A model generated the notes under the pieces. The model was not told the DNA's origin. It ran no database searches and saw nothing but the letters and a program-made list of their open reading frames with translations. Made by a program: the position numbers and the translations under genes. From Siphonodentalium dalli (Eukaryota; Mollusca; Scaphopoda; Gadilida; Siphonodentaliidae): 64,000 nucleotides of DNA. This document shows, piece after piece, positions 37,090 to 51,244 of the stretch (the stretch's first letter is position 1; each line of letters opens with the position of its first letter). The DNA lies in NCBI GenBank assembly GCA_032622095.1, contig CP136066.1, forward strand, positions 206,666,978 to 206,730,977. Direction: 5' to 3'.

Positions 37090-38055
37090 ATATAATTGTA
37101 CAAGTAATTAAAATAAGAGTTTGAGATATGATGATAACATATTACAAATAGCTAATTTTCAAACGGATATGGCTTGTTTGAACAAACAAATTATGTATAT
37201 ACAATTTGATAAGAAGTATCTCAAAACATATGTGACCCGCCATATCAAATCCAGTCGTAAGTCGGGATTTTTTTACCCTGTGCCAATGCATTCTCTTATA
37301 TATGCGAGGCGACCATAGGTCGCCTCGCATATATAAGAGAATGCATTGGCCTATCAATTTAATTTTTTCTTGTATTCTTTAACAATTTTATAATTTCACC
37401 CATACAGAGCCCCAGACAAACATGAACAGACGAAACTCTTCTATATGCTTCTATATATGTGTGGGGCTCCCTGCAGGGTAATGGATGTTTTTTATTTTAT
37501 GGTTGTAAGAAACATTTATTTCAAAAAAATGATAAAAAATTGTTAGGCCAATGCATTCTCTTATATATGCGAGGCGACCTATGGTCGACTCGCATATATA
37601 AGAGAATGCATTGGCACAGGGTAACAAAAATCCCGACTTACGATTGTCGGTATAGCACTGAAAATACGTGTTATGTTTCTTATATTTATCGATATATTTG
37701 AGATCGTTTCATTTGTGTCGGCTCAAACTTTTTAATCGGTGGTCGCATATAATTGCACATGTAGACCATGGGAAGAATATCTACAACTGTCCTTGCTCTG
37801 AAACGTTTATGATACGACATAATTTTGACGATTAAAACAAAGAGACGGCAGTGCATGAAGTTTTTAAATTGATTCATGTTAAGATAACGCAATATACCTT
37901 CTTCGGAAGTCACGCATTATTCCGTTTTCAATTCCAGAATAGCAATGAACACAAAGATTGCAATATTTTATTGGGACCCGATCATCGTGTTTTTATATTT
38001 CGCGTTAGGTCATATCACCTTGTATGGCTCATAAGTGATCTAAATATAATATATA
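37090..38055 (+). repeat. Dispersed repeat (GCTGAAAATACGTGTT family), copy 3
   Basis: AAGAAGTATCTCAAAACATA, ACTGAAAATACGTGTTATGT and TATTGGGACCCGATCATCGT; interrupted by the inverted-repeat element 37256-37642. Confidence 0.45.
37256..37642. mobile_element. Inverted-repeat element sharing the GCCAATGCATTCTC hairpins
   Basis: Perfect 17-bp ends CGTAAGTCGGGATTTTT / AAAAATCCCGACTTACG enclose two copies of the GCCAATGCATTCTC...GAATGCATTGGC hairpin, flanked by ACCCTGT/ACAGGGT. The outer ends are unlike the piggyBac-type ones. It is inserted in the repeat at 37090-38055. Confidence 0.6.
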
Positions 38056-38061
38056 TATACT

Positions 38062-38605
38062 AGCCGATGAGCCCGACGTTGTCCGGGCTATTCAAAAACC
38101 AAATTTCAAGTCGATAGCTCTACCCAGCCCGAAAATTTCACGTCGATAGCTCCACCCGTTTCCGAGATATCGTCTGCGCATGCGCGAAGCTGGCGTCGCA
38201 CGGGCTCGGCGACCCGATAAAATTTGTATCCGGGGCAAGATACATTCACATACCAATTTCATGTCGATAGCTCCACCGTTTCCGAGATCTCGCCTGCGCA
38301 TGCGCGAAGCTGGCGTCGCACGGGCTCGGCGACCTGATAAAATTCGTATCCGGGGCAAGATACATTCACATAGCAAATTTCAAGTCGATAGCTCCACCCG
38401 TTTCCGAGATCTCGTCTGCGCATGCGCGAAGCGGGCGCCGCACGGGCTCGCCAAAATATGACAACGTCCACCGCCTGGTCAAACTATACACACGTAACAA
38501 GTTTCGTCCCGATCGGTCGAGAATCGTAGATTTGTATAAATGACAGACATACAGACAGACAGACAGACAGACAAACAGAGGTCTTCAAAATATATATGAG
38601 ATAGG
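38062..38605 (+). mobile_element. GC-rich non-LTR/SINE-like repeat with 120-bp internal units
   Basis: Starts TAGCCGATGAGCCCGACGTT, carries about three tandem units of about 120 bp (GTCGATAGCTCCACCCGTTT ... CTGCGCATGCGCGAAGCTGG), then CAAGTTTCGTCCCGATCGGT and a CAGACAGACAGACAGACA tail. Tail and phrasing resemble RTE-type 3' ends. GC content stands out against the surroundings. Confidence 0.55.
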
Positions 38606-40096
38606 TAGAAACTTTAGTGACATATTCTTGTGGTATTTATAAATCACAATGAGTGTGAAGAAATTCCTGCAAAATTACATAATTCGCGCTAACGATTGTC
38701 AGATGTAAACACATTTCATACGAGTTGAATATACAAACTTCTGAGTTAAATCATAACATTTTTACGCAAAGGTACAAGCTATATAGATTTACATGAGAAT
38801 AAAGATCAGAATCTTGTCTTTAAGCTGGCATAAAGCCAATAGATCGCACAATGTCGAACATTTTAGTTATTGGTGAGGCATTTAGAGAACACCCAGAGTT
38901 TGTTTTGGCTAAAGCCCATATAACGTCATGTATTTACATTGGGATTGTGACATTACGTAAAAAAAATTGGCAGTTTGTATAATAAATCCAATTAAGTTTT
39001 CAATTTCAACTTTTTCTGGATTTAAGATATTGAAATATATTGTGATGTGATGAATTAAGAATTTAATAATCTTTCCAATGGTGTAAGCAATATGGTAGAA
39101 GAAAATGCATACAATACAGCACCATGCGCCTAAACCCAGTATACAATAAGTCAAAATACCCCTGGGAGCCCAGGGTCAGGGCATCGATCGTTGTGGGGAG
39201 CCAGTGTTCAAAGGGTTAAGAGATGAAGCAATGAGATAATAATCATATATTTAAATTTGAAAATAAAGCAAAATTGATGAATTAAACCATGCAGCTGATA
39301 AGCTCATTAAATATGAACGAATATAAATTTACAACATAAAATTAAATGCAGATGAAAATACTAGTAATTTTCAACATTCCAAATAAATGAAAATCCAGTC
39401 GAAATGATTTCAAAATAGTTCAGACGGTCATAAATAATCTTGTCTTTTAAATAATTAGTTGTAGGGTGAGAATAATAATAAATATCTACATAGATCTGTG
39501 AGATTAAGAATAAGAGTAAGTAAACTGATTACTGCATTGGCGGTGTGCACTTCAGTTTTAGAATATGAGGTCTGCACATGGTTTAGGAGGATGCAGCCGT
39601 GTTAATTAGCATCGACTGAGCCCTCAGCCGAGGCAAATTCCTTGGCAAAAAGAAATGCCATCGGCAAATTTCAGAGTCTGCCAATATTTTGTGTAAAATT
39701 GAAACAAATTGCTGGATACATTGTCCTAATGTTGCACTGCGGAAGTCTGCAGACAGCAAAAATAACAAGGACTACTGAGATAACAAGAATTATCTTGAAT
39801 ATCTGCAATTTTAAATAAGATTAGACCAAAATTTGCCACAAATGGCATGATAATTGACCATGTTCCAATTGTAAATTAAAGTTGTATGTGTAGAGCATGC
39901 AAATATGCAGAACCTAGGATTTTTAGCCGAAGAACAATTTATTAGCCTAGGAAATTTTTTGCTAATTAACTGGGCTTGGGATGTGAGTTATATTGCTGCT
40001 ATGCGTATCCCCGATTGACCAATGAAAATGTCTTTTGGTTGCTGTTTGGTAAAGTGTTGACTCATTCCGTGTTTTTTTTTATTTATATTATTATTT
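38606..40096. other. Intronic stretch, KLC intron 6
   Basis: 1.5 kb of AT-rich sequence; no exon or repeat recognised on either strand. Confidence 0.5.
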
Positions 40097-40540
40097 AAAG
40101 GTACTCAATCCGATTTAGCGCTCCTAAATTACTATTTCTTTGGCTTCGGGGGTAAAACATATTTGTTTCAAGTCAATGTACCCACCCTTCAAAGCTCATA
40201 GTGATCAGATATAAATTTTTGAAGTTTGTTATTTCAATTGTTTGTGGCCCAGAAACACACCGTCAAACGGATGTTCTCAGTCAAAATTGTGGATGAAGAT
40301 GGATAACTCTAAAAACAAGTGGTAATACGGCCAAATTTCGTGAATACTCATATCATAATACGGCCATATCTTGTTGAACAAAATATTGATAAATAACACA
40401 TTTATGGAAATTTGATACTATAGTTAAGCGGTTAGCATTATTTTGTTGCAATTAATCAATTCTGATAACTAAAGCGTATTTTGAAGAAATGTTGTTGTTG
40501 TATCTTGATGATATGGGGACCCTCTGATCCAATTGAGTAC
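40097..40540. mobile_element. Inverted-repeat element, GGTACTCAAT family
   Basis: Left AAAGGTACTCAATCCGATTT, right CTCTGATCCAATTGAGTAC. The left half matches the complement of 54714-54954. Confidence 0.5.
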
Positions 40541-42256
<1,716 letters not shown>

Positions 42257-42655
42257 CAAGATTTGAAATAGTGTACCTGTCATTTGCAGAATGAGATCCA
42301 CAGAGGGTGAATTTAGTGATGCAACCCAGCACAGTGGACTAACATCACTAAATTAACCCTCTGGGGACCTCACTCTACTTAGGCCTCATCTTCTGGGAAG
42401 TATCAATAGTCTCAAAATGACATAATTTTTAGTTACTTTTTCCCTTCTGTTCAGTTTCTTTATCCCATAATTTGCAGAACATAAAATGCATAATCGAGGT
42501 GACTAATGGGTAAACATCACCAACTTCAACTGGTGATTTTTAATCTGACCCCAGGTCTCCCATGACAGTTGAGGCCTCTAAGCAGAATGAGGTTCCCAGA
42601 GGGTGAATTTGGTGATGCTAGCCACTGTGCTGGATATATGTTTTTCATGGCTTGT
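42257..42655. mobile_element. Hairpin MITE, right part decayed
   Basis: Left CCAAGATTTGAAATAGTG with AGAATGAGATCCACAGAGGG; the second hairpin is incomplete. Shares the GACTAATGGGTAAACATCAC interior module. Confidence 0.45.
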
Positions 42656-42859
42656 CCCTTTGCCTTCCAAAAAATACCAAAAGTTTGAATTGGAAGGAAT
42701 AACTGTTTATTAGTTGATTTGATGTAAACCATAATTTATGCCTACATTACGTTTCGGACACGCAGAAACAACTTACACAATTTCAACAGTAGGAAACACA
42801 TCTACCACACATATAATGACAGAGAATCTGAGGATATTTTGGTTTTTATGGTTAATGTA

Positions 42860-43070
42860 CAGTAATGCCCTAAATAATCGACTCCTTAACCACAACAGAA
42901 TTATGGGTAACTTTTCAGAATTTAGTCGGAAATATCGCTTGTTGCCATTAATCGGAAAGCTCAGTGAGAGCTTTCCGATGAATGGCAACAAGTCATATTT
43001 CCGACTAAATCCTAAAAAATTGCCCATAATTCTGCTGTGGTTAAGGAGTCGATTATTTAGGGCATTACTG
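42860..43070. mobile_element. Palindromic CAGTAATGC MITE, copy 7
   Basis: TA-flanked, centre CTCAGTGAG. It lies in the interval between the alternative KLC exons 6a and 6b. Confidence 0.8.
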
Positions 43071-43258
43071 TACATCTATATGCTAATCGAGGTTATATAG
43101 GTTTTAAAGGTCACTGTACATCTATATGCTAATCAAGGTCATATCAGTGGGAGGGCCAACATAAACCTTGCCATTAGTGAGTGAGGAGATAGCTGGTTTG
43201 GCTGCAGGAATATATTTGTCATTGAGGTGCGTGGTATCAAATAAAAAGATGTCGTATC

Positions 43259-43796
43259 TAAGGCTGCAACGATGTCGAGGGTTCACAATACAATGTGCAT
43301 CACGATTTTTCCCCCACGATGCAATACACATCGCGATGAAAACGTAAATTGATGAACCTGATAATTGTTACTCCAGAATAATAAATGGTTGACAGCTCTA
43401 CACAGTAAATATGTGTTCCTTGAATGATGGACAGCTCTACACAGTAAATATGTGTTCCTTGAAGCTAATTTTTCTATATCTATTTGTTACTTAATATAGT
43501 GTATACATTTTTTTTTACACGTAAAATATATGCATTTCCGCCCCCATAGTTATTAATATAGTCTATATAGTAACTATAGTGATGGAAATGATTATGTTTT
43601 CTGATTTTTCCAACAAATGTGATAAATAGGAAGCTGCTGCTGCTATTCAAAACGTGAATAATGATGCATCGTGGGAAACATCCTGATGATTCAATGCAGA
43701 GAAAGAATCATGATGCATCGTCGGTAACATCCTGACGATTCAATGCAGAGAAAGAATTGCGATGCATTGAAATTGTGATGCATCGTTGCAGCCCTA
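43259..43796. mobile_element. hAT-type MITE, TAGGGCTGCAACGAT family
   Basis: Ends TAAGGCTGCAACGATG and GCATCGTTGCAGCCCTA, flanks GTCGTATC / GTCATATC (7 of 8). It contains a 57-bp class direct repeat near 43380-43460 (GACAGCTCTACACAGTAAAT twice). It lies in the intron between alternative exons 6a and 6b. Confidence 0.65.
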
Positions 43797-43829
43797 GTCA
43801 TATCAGCAGCACAGAGGAAATTGCAAGTT

Positions 43830-44485
43830 AAAGGCCCACTTAATTTTCATATGCCAAGATCACATTATATACACCATATTCCATATTATATACCTATCTG
43901 GAAGAGGAACCAAAAATTTATAAATCTACCAGAACACGGAACAGCAGTAGCCTAGGAGTGTCCATAAATGTGAAAGAAATTCTCAAATTCACACCAAGTC
44001 TTCCCCCGTTATTTACCCAGAATGCAGCATAATTCACAACTAAGAGATAGAGTTATTCCCCTTCCATTGAGAATAATAGACTGCAGTACAGACCAGATCA
44101 AAATTAAGCACATAACACATGTCGGTTTGATAAAAACAACATGTTCACAGTTTATTCGACCGGATAAGTTGATAAGTACAATGTTTTGGAACTTCCTCTT
44201 TCAAATGGAAAATAATATGGAATATGTTGTATACAGTAATGCTCTAAGTAATCGACTTCTTAACCAAAGCAGAATTATGGGTAACTTTTCAGGATTTAGT
44301 TGGAAATATGGCTTGTTGCCATTCATCGGAAAGCTCTCGGGGAGAGCTTTCCGATGAATGGCAACAAGCCATATTTCCAACTAAATCCTGAAAAGTTACC
44401 CATAATTCTGCTGTGGTTAAGAATTCGATTACTTAGAGCATTACTGTATGTTTTATCTTGGGATTCGAAAATAATGTGGGCCTTT
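43830..44485. mobile_element. AAAGGCCCAC element with nested palindromic MITE
   Basis: Left AAAGGCCCACTTAATTTTCA, right ATAATGTGGGCCTTTAA. Split by the TA-flanked palindromic MITE 44234-44446 and abutted at its final TTAA by a piggyBac-type MITE. Confidence 0.55.
44234..44446. mobile_element. Palindromic CAGTAATGC MITE, copy 8
   Basis: TA-flanked, centre CTCTCGGGGAGAG. Both arms share private changes (TTGGAAATATG / CATATTTCCAA). Nested in the inverted-repeat element 43830-44485, between exons 6a and 6b. Confidence 0.8.
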
Positions 44486-44487
44486 AA

Positions 44488-44720
44488 CACTTCCATAACT
44501 GGAGCTTCCTTAAATGTTCTTATATATGCGAGTCTCCCATAGGGCGCTTCACATATATACGAGAATACATTGGCCTAACAATATCTACCTTGACCTTGTA
44601 AGCCAGTGCATTATTTTACTTATGCCAGGCTCCCTATGGCAGATTCGCATATATAAGTGAATGCACTGGCACAGGGTCTTTAATGCTGCACCAGCGCAGC
44701 TCCCATCATGAAAAGGGTAA
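44488..44720 (-). mobile_element. piggyBac-type MITE, CATGA subfamily, inverted
   Basis: Preceded by TTAA (44484-44487) at the very end of the inverted-repeat element 43830-44485. The right end CATCATGAAAAGGGTAA has lost part of its TTAA. Confidence 0.55.
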
Positions 44721-45003
44721 GTATCTTCTGCAACCAATGGAGTGAACTTTGATGATGGCAAGTTGATTCCCTAATACAGTAAAATATCAAGACATTTCTT
44801 GTCGTTTCAGCATGAAAATTTGAAATCGGCTATCATTGCGCTCAAAACAAACATAGAAGTACTAGATTTCATGTGTCAATTAGCCAACATCATTATGAAT
44901 TAGTGGGAAATTTTACTGGGGACTCCCTGCCACCAAACAATGACAAATTTTTCCAAGAAGCTTTCACCGGTTTGTTAGTCAGCGAAGCTTCCAGTGTGAT
45001 TCA

Positions 45004-45117
<114 letters not shown>

Positions 45118-45200
45118 TCATGACGGAATGACCACTTAACATCAAACTACTGAAAACCAAACCACATCTAACTGATTGACCCTTTAACAACACACATCAA

Positions 45201-45339
45201 CAAGCCTGCAAATAGTGTGGCTGTCATTTGCAGAATTAGGCCCAAGAGGGTGAATGTAGCTGTGCAGGTCTAGCATCACTAATTTCACCCTCTGGGGACC
45301 TCAATATGCAAATGACAGACACACTATTTCAAGGCTTGT
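45201..45339. mobile_element. Hairpin MITE, short single-hairpin copy
   Basis: Ends CAAGCCTGCAAATAGTGTGG / CACTATTTCAAGGCTTG with one residual hairpin. It lies 100 bp upstream of the KLC exon 6a acceptor. Confidence 0.55.
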
Positions 45340-45374
45340 ATCTATCATATGAACATCCCTATGAATAAATATTA

Positions 45375-46720
45375 GATACCAGAATAATAATCGCAAAATT
45401 CTCTGTTGAATAAGTTGAATAAGCTCAGACAAAAATCGTCAGACCAAAACCATATTCAAACTTGACCTGAATAATGTGATGGATATTCATCGGATCAGTC
45501 GAAATTAACTAGAGTTATCATCCAGACAATGCGAAAAATGGCAATTTCTAAGTCAAAAAGGACCATAACTCTGATAAAAATCATCTGACCATAATGTGAT
45601 GTTTATTACTCGTACCAAGTTTCGTTCCAATTGGATAATAATAACCAGAGGTTTTTATTCCAAACAATATGAAAAGCGAGATATCTAAGTAAAATAAAAG
45701 GTCGGTAGACCTCATGTCCGCCTCTAAGTGTCGGCTTGATACGACCGTTGTTTGCGCATAAAAACCTGTCTTTAGTGCTAGTAAACCTACATACCAAATT
45801 TAATTTCATTCAGTACACATTTACTAAAGTTATCATCCGGAAACCTCAAATTGGCAAAAATTCTAAGTGACCTGTGTTTTGCTGGGAGAAAGACACATAC
45901 CAATATTGGTTCAGATCAAACAATCCAAACTGGAGTTATCGGTCGGAAACCAAAAATGTTAACCGACAGTCAAATTCTAAGTCGAAAAAGGGCCGTAACT
46001 CATGTAAAAATAATTGGACGGAACTCATATTCGAACTTGGCCTGTATCTTTAGCAGGGAAATACACATACCAACTTTGGTTCAGATCAAATAATCCAAAC
46101 TGGAGTTATCGGTCGGAAACCAAAAATGTTAACCGACAGTCAAATTCTAAGTCGAAAAAGGGCCGTAACTCATGTAAAAATAATTGGACGGAACTCATAT
46201 TCGAACTTGGCCTGTATCTTTAGCTGGGAAATACACATACCAACTTTGGTTCAGATCAAATAATACAAACTGGAGTTATCGGTCGGAAACCAAAAATGTT
46301 AACAGACGGTAAAATTCTAAGTCGAAAAAGGGGCATAACTCTGGTGAAAATTGGCGGACGGAACCAGAATTCGAACTTGACTTGTCTTTTCTGCTAGTAA
46401 ACCCACATACCAAATTTAATTTAATTTGGTTCACTCTAACTAAAGTTATCATCCGGAAACCTCGGACGCACATGCTGATTATAATAGTCCTCCGAACCCG
46501 TTGGGTCGGCGGACAAAAAAAGGACCATAAATCCAACCAAAATAAACGGACCAGAACCAGAATTGAACCTCAATAATGCAATGGTTATTCCTCATACTAA
46601 GTTTCATTTCGATTGGAAAAATTGAACTAGAGTTTCATGTCTGATCAAGAAACCGGAGACACACACAGATGGACAGATGACCAGACGCGGCTGATTACAA
46701 TGTCCTCAGACTTTAGTTGG
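45375..46720. repeat. Dispersed 'ACCATAACTC' repeat with 170-bp tandem units
   Basis: Phrases such as AAAAGGACCATAACTCTGAT, TACCAAATTTAATTTCATTC and a GATGGACAGATGACCAGACG tail suggest a degenerate non-LTR/SINE relative. AACTGGAGTTATCGGTCGGA recurs at 45929, 46099, 46269 (period 170). Confidence 0.5.
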
Positions 46721-46894
46721 GTGACAAATAGACCAATCTAATGTATACATTTAGAGATGGATGGCCAGACGCAGCTTATTACAATAGTCCTCAGACTTTA
46801 GTTGGGATACAAATTGACCATTCTAATGTATACATTTAGCACTGAATGACAGAACCGATGGTTAATCCATGGTTAATGATAGTATTCACTCTTA

Positions 46895-47185
<291 letters not shown>

Positions 47186-47195
47186 TCACTATTTA

Positions 47196-47910
47196 TAGGC
47201 CCAATTAATTTTCGAGTTCCCGATTATTTTTTTTATATATGGTTTTAATAACAATCTATGCCATAAAAAATGATTAAAATACTATAATTCATCACCACTT
47301 GGAATGTCTGTGTCATAGAAACTGCCCATAGAAAAATAGAAAATAGCTGAAATCATAAAATCATTTCCCCCGTTATGGCTCACAGAATGCAAAAGAATTC
47401 AAACTGTTGTTTATTTTCAATGGAAGGGGAATAACTATATCTAAATATATAATTATTCACCTTCCATTGAAAATAATTGACTATGTGCAGAAACTTTAGC
47501 ACATATCAGACGTCGATATCTCAACAAAAACAACATGTTCACAATTTATTACATCGAATAAGTTGAAATTACATTGTTTTGGAGCTGCCTCTTTCAAATG
47601 GTATATAATATGGCATATATTTTATATAATGTAATCTGGGTATATAATATGGTATATATTTTATATAATGTAATCTGGGTATATAATATGGCATATATTT
47701 TATATAATGTAATCTGGGTATATAATATGGCATATATTTTATATAATGTAATCTGGGTATATACTATGGCATATATTTTATATAATGTAATCTGGGTATA
47801 TAATATGGCATATATTTTAAATAATATGATCTGGGGGTTCATGGTATATAATATGGCATATATTTTATATAATATGATCTGGGGGGTTTGAAAATTAAGT
47901 GGGCCTTTAA
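47196..47910. mobile_element. AAAGGCCCAC element with expanded minisatellite
   Basis: Left TAGGCCCAATTAATTTTCGA, right AAATTAAGTGGGCCTTT. Contains the 39-bp tandem array 47598-47875. It begins about 70 bp upstream of the KLC exon 5 acceptor. Confidence 0.55.
47598..47875 (+). repeat. 39-bp tandem repeat array, about 6-7 units
   Basis: Unit TATATAATATGGCATATATT plus TTATATAATGTAATCTGGG, 39 bp, nearly identical in five units. Because 39 is a multiple of three, it reads open on both strands (YNMAYILYNVIWV repeats). These are not genes. Confidence 0.85.
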
Positions 47911-48169
47911 TTAATGAATCTGGGAGAATTCGAAAATTAAGTGGGCCTTTTATGAATAGAGCATGGCTTGGAATTGACTACACCAATTTAGTGCCACGAG
48001 GGATTGATGTAGTTCCGGAGGAAAATCGGAGCGATATGGCCATTTTATTGTCGGGTGCCGACCAGCATTGGGGTTCTGCTGTGTCAGACAGTAGATAGAA
48101 AAGGATTTCATTTATACACACGAAAAAAAACTATTTGAGGGCTTAGGCTTGTAAGCCCGTATCTCATAC

Positions 48170-48257
48170 CTTCTGGAGCGTTAGGATCATCATCGTCGTC
48201 GGGGAAACCCAGATCTAAAGACTGTGATGTCGACTGCTCTACCTCTTTCTCTTCATT
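48170..48257 (-). CDS. KLC: KLC exon 4, acidic linker with LFP-like motif
   Basis: An 88-bp exon starting in phase 0 and ending one base into a codon (acceptor ATTTTCAG, donor GAAG|GTATGAG). It encodes NEEKEVEQSTSQSLDLGFPD, four more Asp, then PNAPE. In other KLCs the equivalent place holds the leucine-phenylalanine-proline acidic motif that folds back on the TPR groove and inhibits cargo binding. Here Phe-Pro and the acidic run are kept, but the aligned Leu appears to be Gly (L-G-F-P). A direct-repeat pair of about 162-bp period lies just upstream of its acceptor. Confidence 0.9.
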
Positions 48258-48271
48258 CTGAAAATATAAAC

Positions 48272-48490
48272 AAAGATGAATAACTCTAAACAGAAAACCT
48301 GAACAAAACGACTGAACACTCCATTGATTGTTCTCATAGTGGTGAACATCCATACTAAATTTCATTGAGATCCGACATCCTGTTGTTGAGATATCTGCTC
48401 TGACGGACAAAAAACCAACATTTCAAGATAAATAAAGATGAATAACTCTAGAACCGAATACCTTAACAAAACGATTGAACACTCCATGCT
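48272..48490 (+). repeat. Direct repeat, period about 162 bp
   Basis: AAAGATGAATAACTCTA...GAACACTCCAT occurs at 48272 and again at 48434. The first unit begins 15 bp upstream of the KLC exon 4 acceptor. Confidence 0.6.
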
Positions 48491-48843
48491 GTATGGGATA
48501 GCGTCACTAAATTTACCCTCTAGTTCTCATTCCCCAAATGACCGGCATCATTTTTTCAATAATAGTTTCAGGCCTGTCTAAGACATTGAGTAATCTGTTC
48601 TGAGTGAGATCTCAGATGGTGGATAAAGCGAATTAGAAGAACAAACTCAATGCTGGGTTTACCTCCCTTGATGATTCGGTAATACCGCTGCTACCGGCGA
48701 CATTTTACCCACATTTGGTGGATTTCCGCGATATAAATATATATACTAAGCGAACAGAGCAATTATTAAGCATACAAAATATCGAAAAAAAATTGTGTAA
48801 TTTCATAATAAGTTTGTAAAGTCCCTCTAGAACAAAAGATCTA

Positions 48844-49056
48844 CAGTAATGCTCTAATTAATCGACCTCTTAACCAAAGCAGAATTATGGGTAACTTTTC
48901 AGGATTTAGTCGGAAATATGGCTTGTTGCCATTCATCGGAAAGCTCTCCCCGAGAGCTTTCCGATGAATGGCAACAAGCCATATTTCCGACTAAATCCTG
49001 AAAAGTTACCCATAATTCTGCTTTGGTTAAGAGGTCGATTAATTAGAGCATTACTG
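48844..49056. mobile_element. Palindromic CAGTAATGC MITE, copy 9
   Basis: TA-flanked, centre CTCTCCCCGAGAG. Private arm-matched changes: CGACCTCTTAACCAAAGCAG on the left and its exact complement on the right. In KLC intron 3. Confidence 0.8.
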
Positions 49057-49431
49057 TATATTGCGAAAATGTGTGATATGGTTCTCCGTTTATTTAATCA
49101 ACACAAAATTCTAAATGAACATGGACAAGAAGATTCATGGCGAGTCAAACACAAGAGTTCTAATTTGCTGCCATTTTGCTAAGAGGTGTGCGAAATCGTC
49201 AACAAAACTACCGCTCTAATTCTCCATTCTGTCAATTAGTTTTTAGTGGGGGAATTGTTCTCAAAGCACATAGGAAATTTGACTTTGGTTGATCGAGATG
49301 TTGCCATTTTGTCTGGAAAAACCTGTGCTAAATATAGACAACAACAGACTAATACCCAGCCAGTGACATACTAGTAGTCAGAAAGGAAGTATGACTGATG
49401 CGCTCCGGTAGAGATTGTTAGAAGAGTGTTA

Positions 49432-49683
<252 letters not shown>

Positions 49684-50304
49684 CTACAAGAAGAAAATAT
49701 CAAATGCAATAAAAAATAAATACTTAAGATTATCATTATGTGTGAAAGGAACAATAAGACAATACTAATTTAAGTGATTACTATTTTTACAGATATTACA
49801 CCTTAGGTAGCAATACACAATTTCATGGATTTGTGGGAGGGCCTCTGTTATTTCTGGGAGTAAATGGTTTGATAGTTTAATTATTTTATAAAGGTACTAT
49901 AGTATACAAAAAGGGATGATGTTTGAATACGAAGTATTTTTTTGGAATATATGTTGTGGCCAGATCTGTATGGCACCCCCCCCCCCCCCACCCCTCCGGA
50001 AAAGAGCCTGATTTATCTCCCTTGAAATCGGTCATCTGCACCTCCAAGACCAAATTTCAAACTTGATATAACTTTTCTTTATTTTTTAAAACATCTTACA
50101 TATATCTAGGTTCTATCAGCTCATAAGATTATAGACTGACATTTGCTTTGTCATGATTAGCTATGGTGCCGCAGACGGCCAATTTCGACCAAAATAATGG
50201 TTAAAATGAAGATTCTGCACAGTCAGTCTAAGGGAAATAATTCAACTTGTGATATGACAATGCCTGTCAAAATAACGACAGATAACCTTTCTTGAAGTTG
50301 CCAC

Positions 50305-50773
50305 CAGGGTCCGCGCTGGACCAAAATTTACTTTTGCCAAATTGAAAATATTTTTTGCCAAATTATTTTAGCATTTGCCAAATGATATCCCTGATAGTAT
50401 CATTTTCTGCAACCTTAAGTCTTATGTTTGGACACTCGCGGTTCATCAGAAGGGCACATCACAGGAGGATTAACTATGTAAACACCACCACACTAAATAC
50501 TAGTTATCCATCCAACCATCAGTACTAATGCTATGAGATTAACTACATCTTAATGGAGGTGTTAACTTTTCCTAAACCTCATAAAACAGCACTAATATAA
50601 TTATGTTGTAAGAGTTTCATGAAATGAATGGTATTGATTGACCAATATTTTTCAAATTGCTTGAGGAATTAAAAAGTGACTTGCCAATCTTTTGCCAAAT
50701 GAAAATATTTTATTTGCCAAATGTGAATTATTTTTGCCATTGGCAAATTTGGCAAGTGGCAGCGCAAACCCTG
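50305..50773. mobile_element. hAT-type MITE with 8-bp target duplication
   Basis: Ends CAGGGTCCGCGCTG and CAGCGCAAACCCTG, flanked by GTTGCCAC on both sides (50297-50304, 50774-50781). Both subterminal zones repeat TTTGCCAAAT-type motifs. It is 469 bp with no coding content, in KLC intron 2. Confidence 0.85.
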
Positions 50774-50824
50774 GTTGCCACACTTAAGTCATGACAATGG
50801 CGATTGAACTATCATTCAGTAAGC

Positions 50825-51244
50825 TTGGGCTGCAACGATTCATCGCAATTTTGATTCATCGCATTTTAAACTTCATGATGCAATGCATCGTATTGGGAGG
50901 GTGCGATGCAAAGCAAAAAACAATTCATGTGTGGAGAGTTAACAATAGTCAGATATATAAACTTTTCCACTCAAAACTTCCCATCTGGGCAGATCTGGGG
51001 ACTGTATTAGCTATTCATATTCTACTTGTAATACCTCGCCATGCATCTTGGTCATTTCAGTTAGGTCTTATAATTTACTTCAATGAATATTCTGAGGTGA
51101 ACATTGATGAGAATGCATACAAACTAAAAATGATTAAAGTAGTTCATCTAGTTTTTACAGACATCAATTACTTTGCGCATTGCATAATGATAGTAAAATC
51201 GAGATTTGCATCGCATCATGAAGGTCTGAATAGTTGCAGCCCTA
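50825..51244. mobile_element. hAT-type MITE, TAGGGCTGCAACGAT family
   Basis: Ends TTGGGCTGCAACGATTCATC and ...GTTGCAGCCCTA, with flanks CAGTAAGC / CAGTAACC (7 of 8 bp). A 175-codon plus-strand frame spans it, but the translation is not protein-like and the frame runs through both termini, so I treat it as fortuitous. Confidence 0.65.

Noticed and set aside
38062-38605. Possible CpG-island promoter
   Set aside because: The GC-rich sequence is a dispersed repeat present twice, with a CAGACAGA tail, and has no adjacent first exon.
47574-47891. Frames on both strands across the 39-bp array
   Set aside because: Repeat-driven openness; both strands are open only because the unit is 13 codons.
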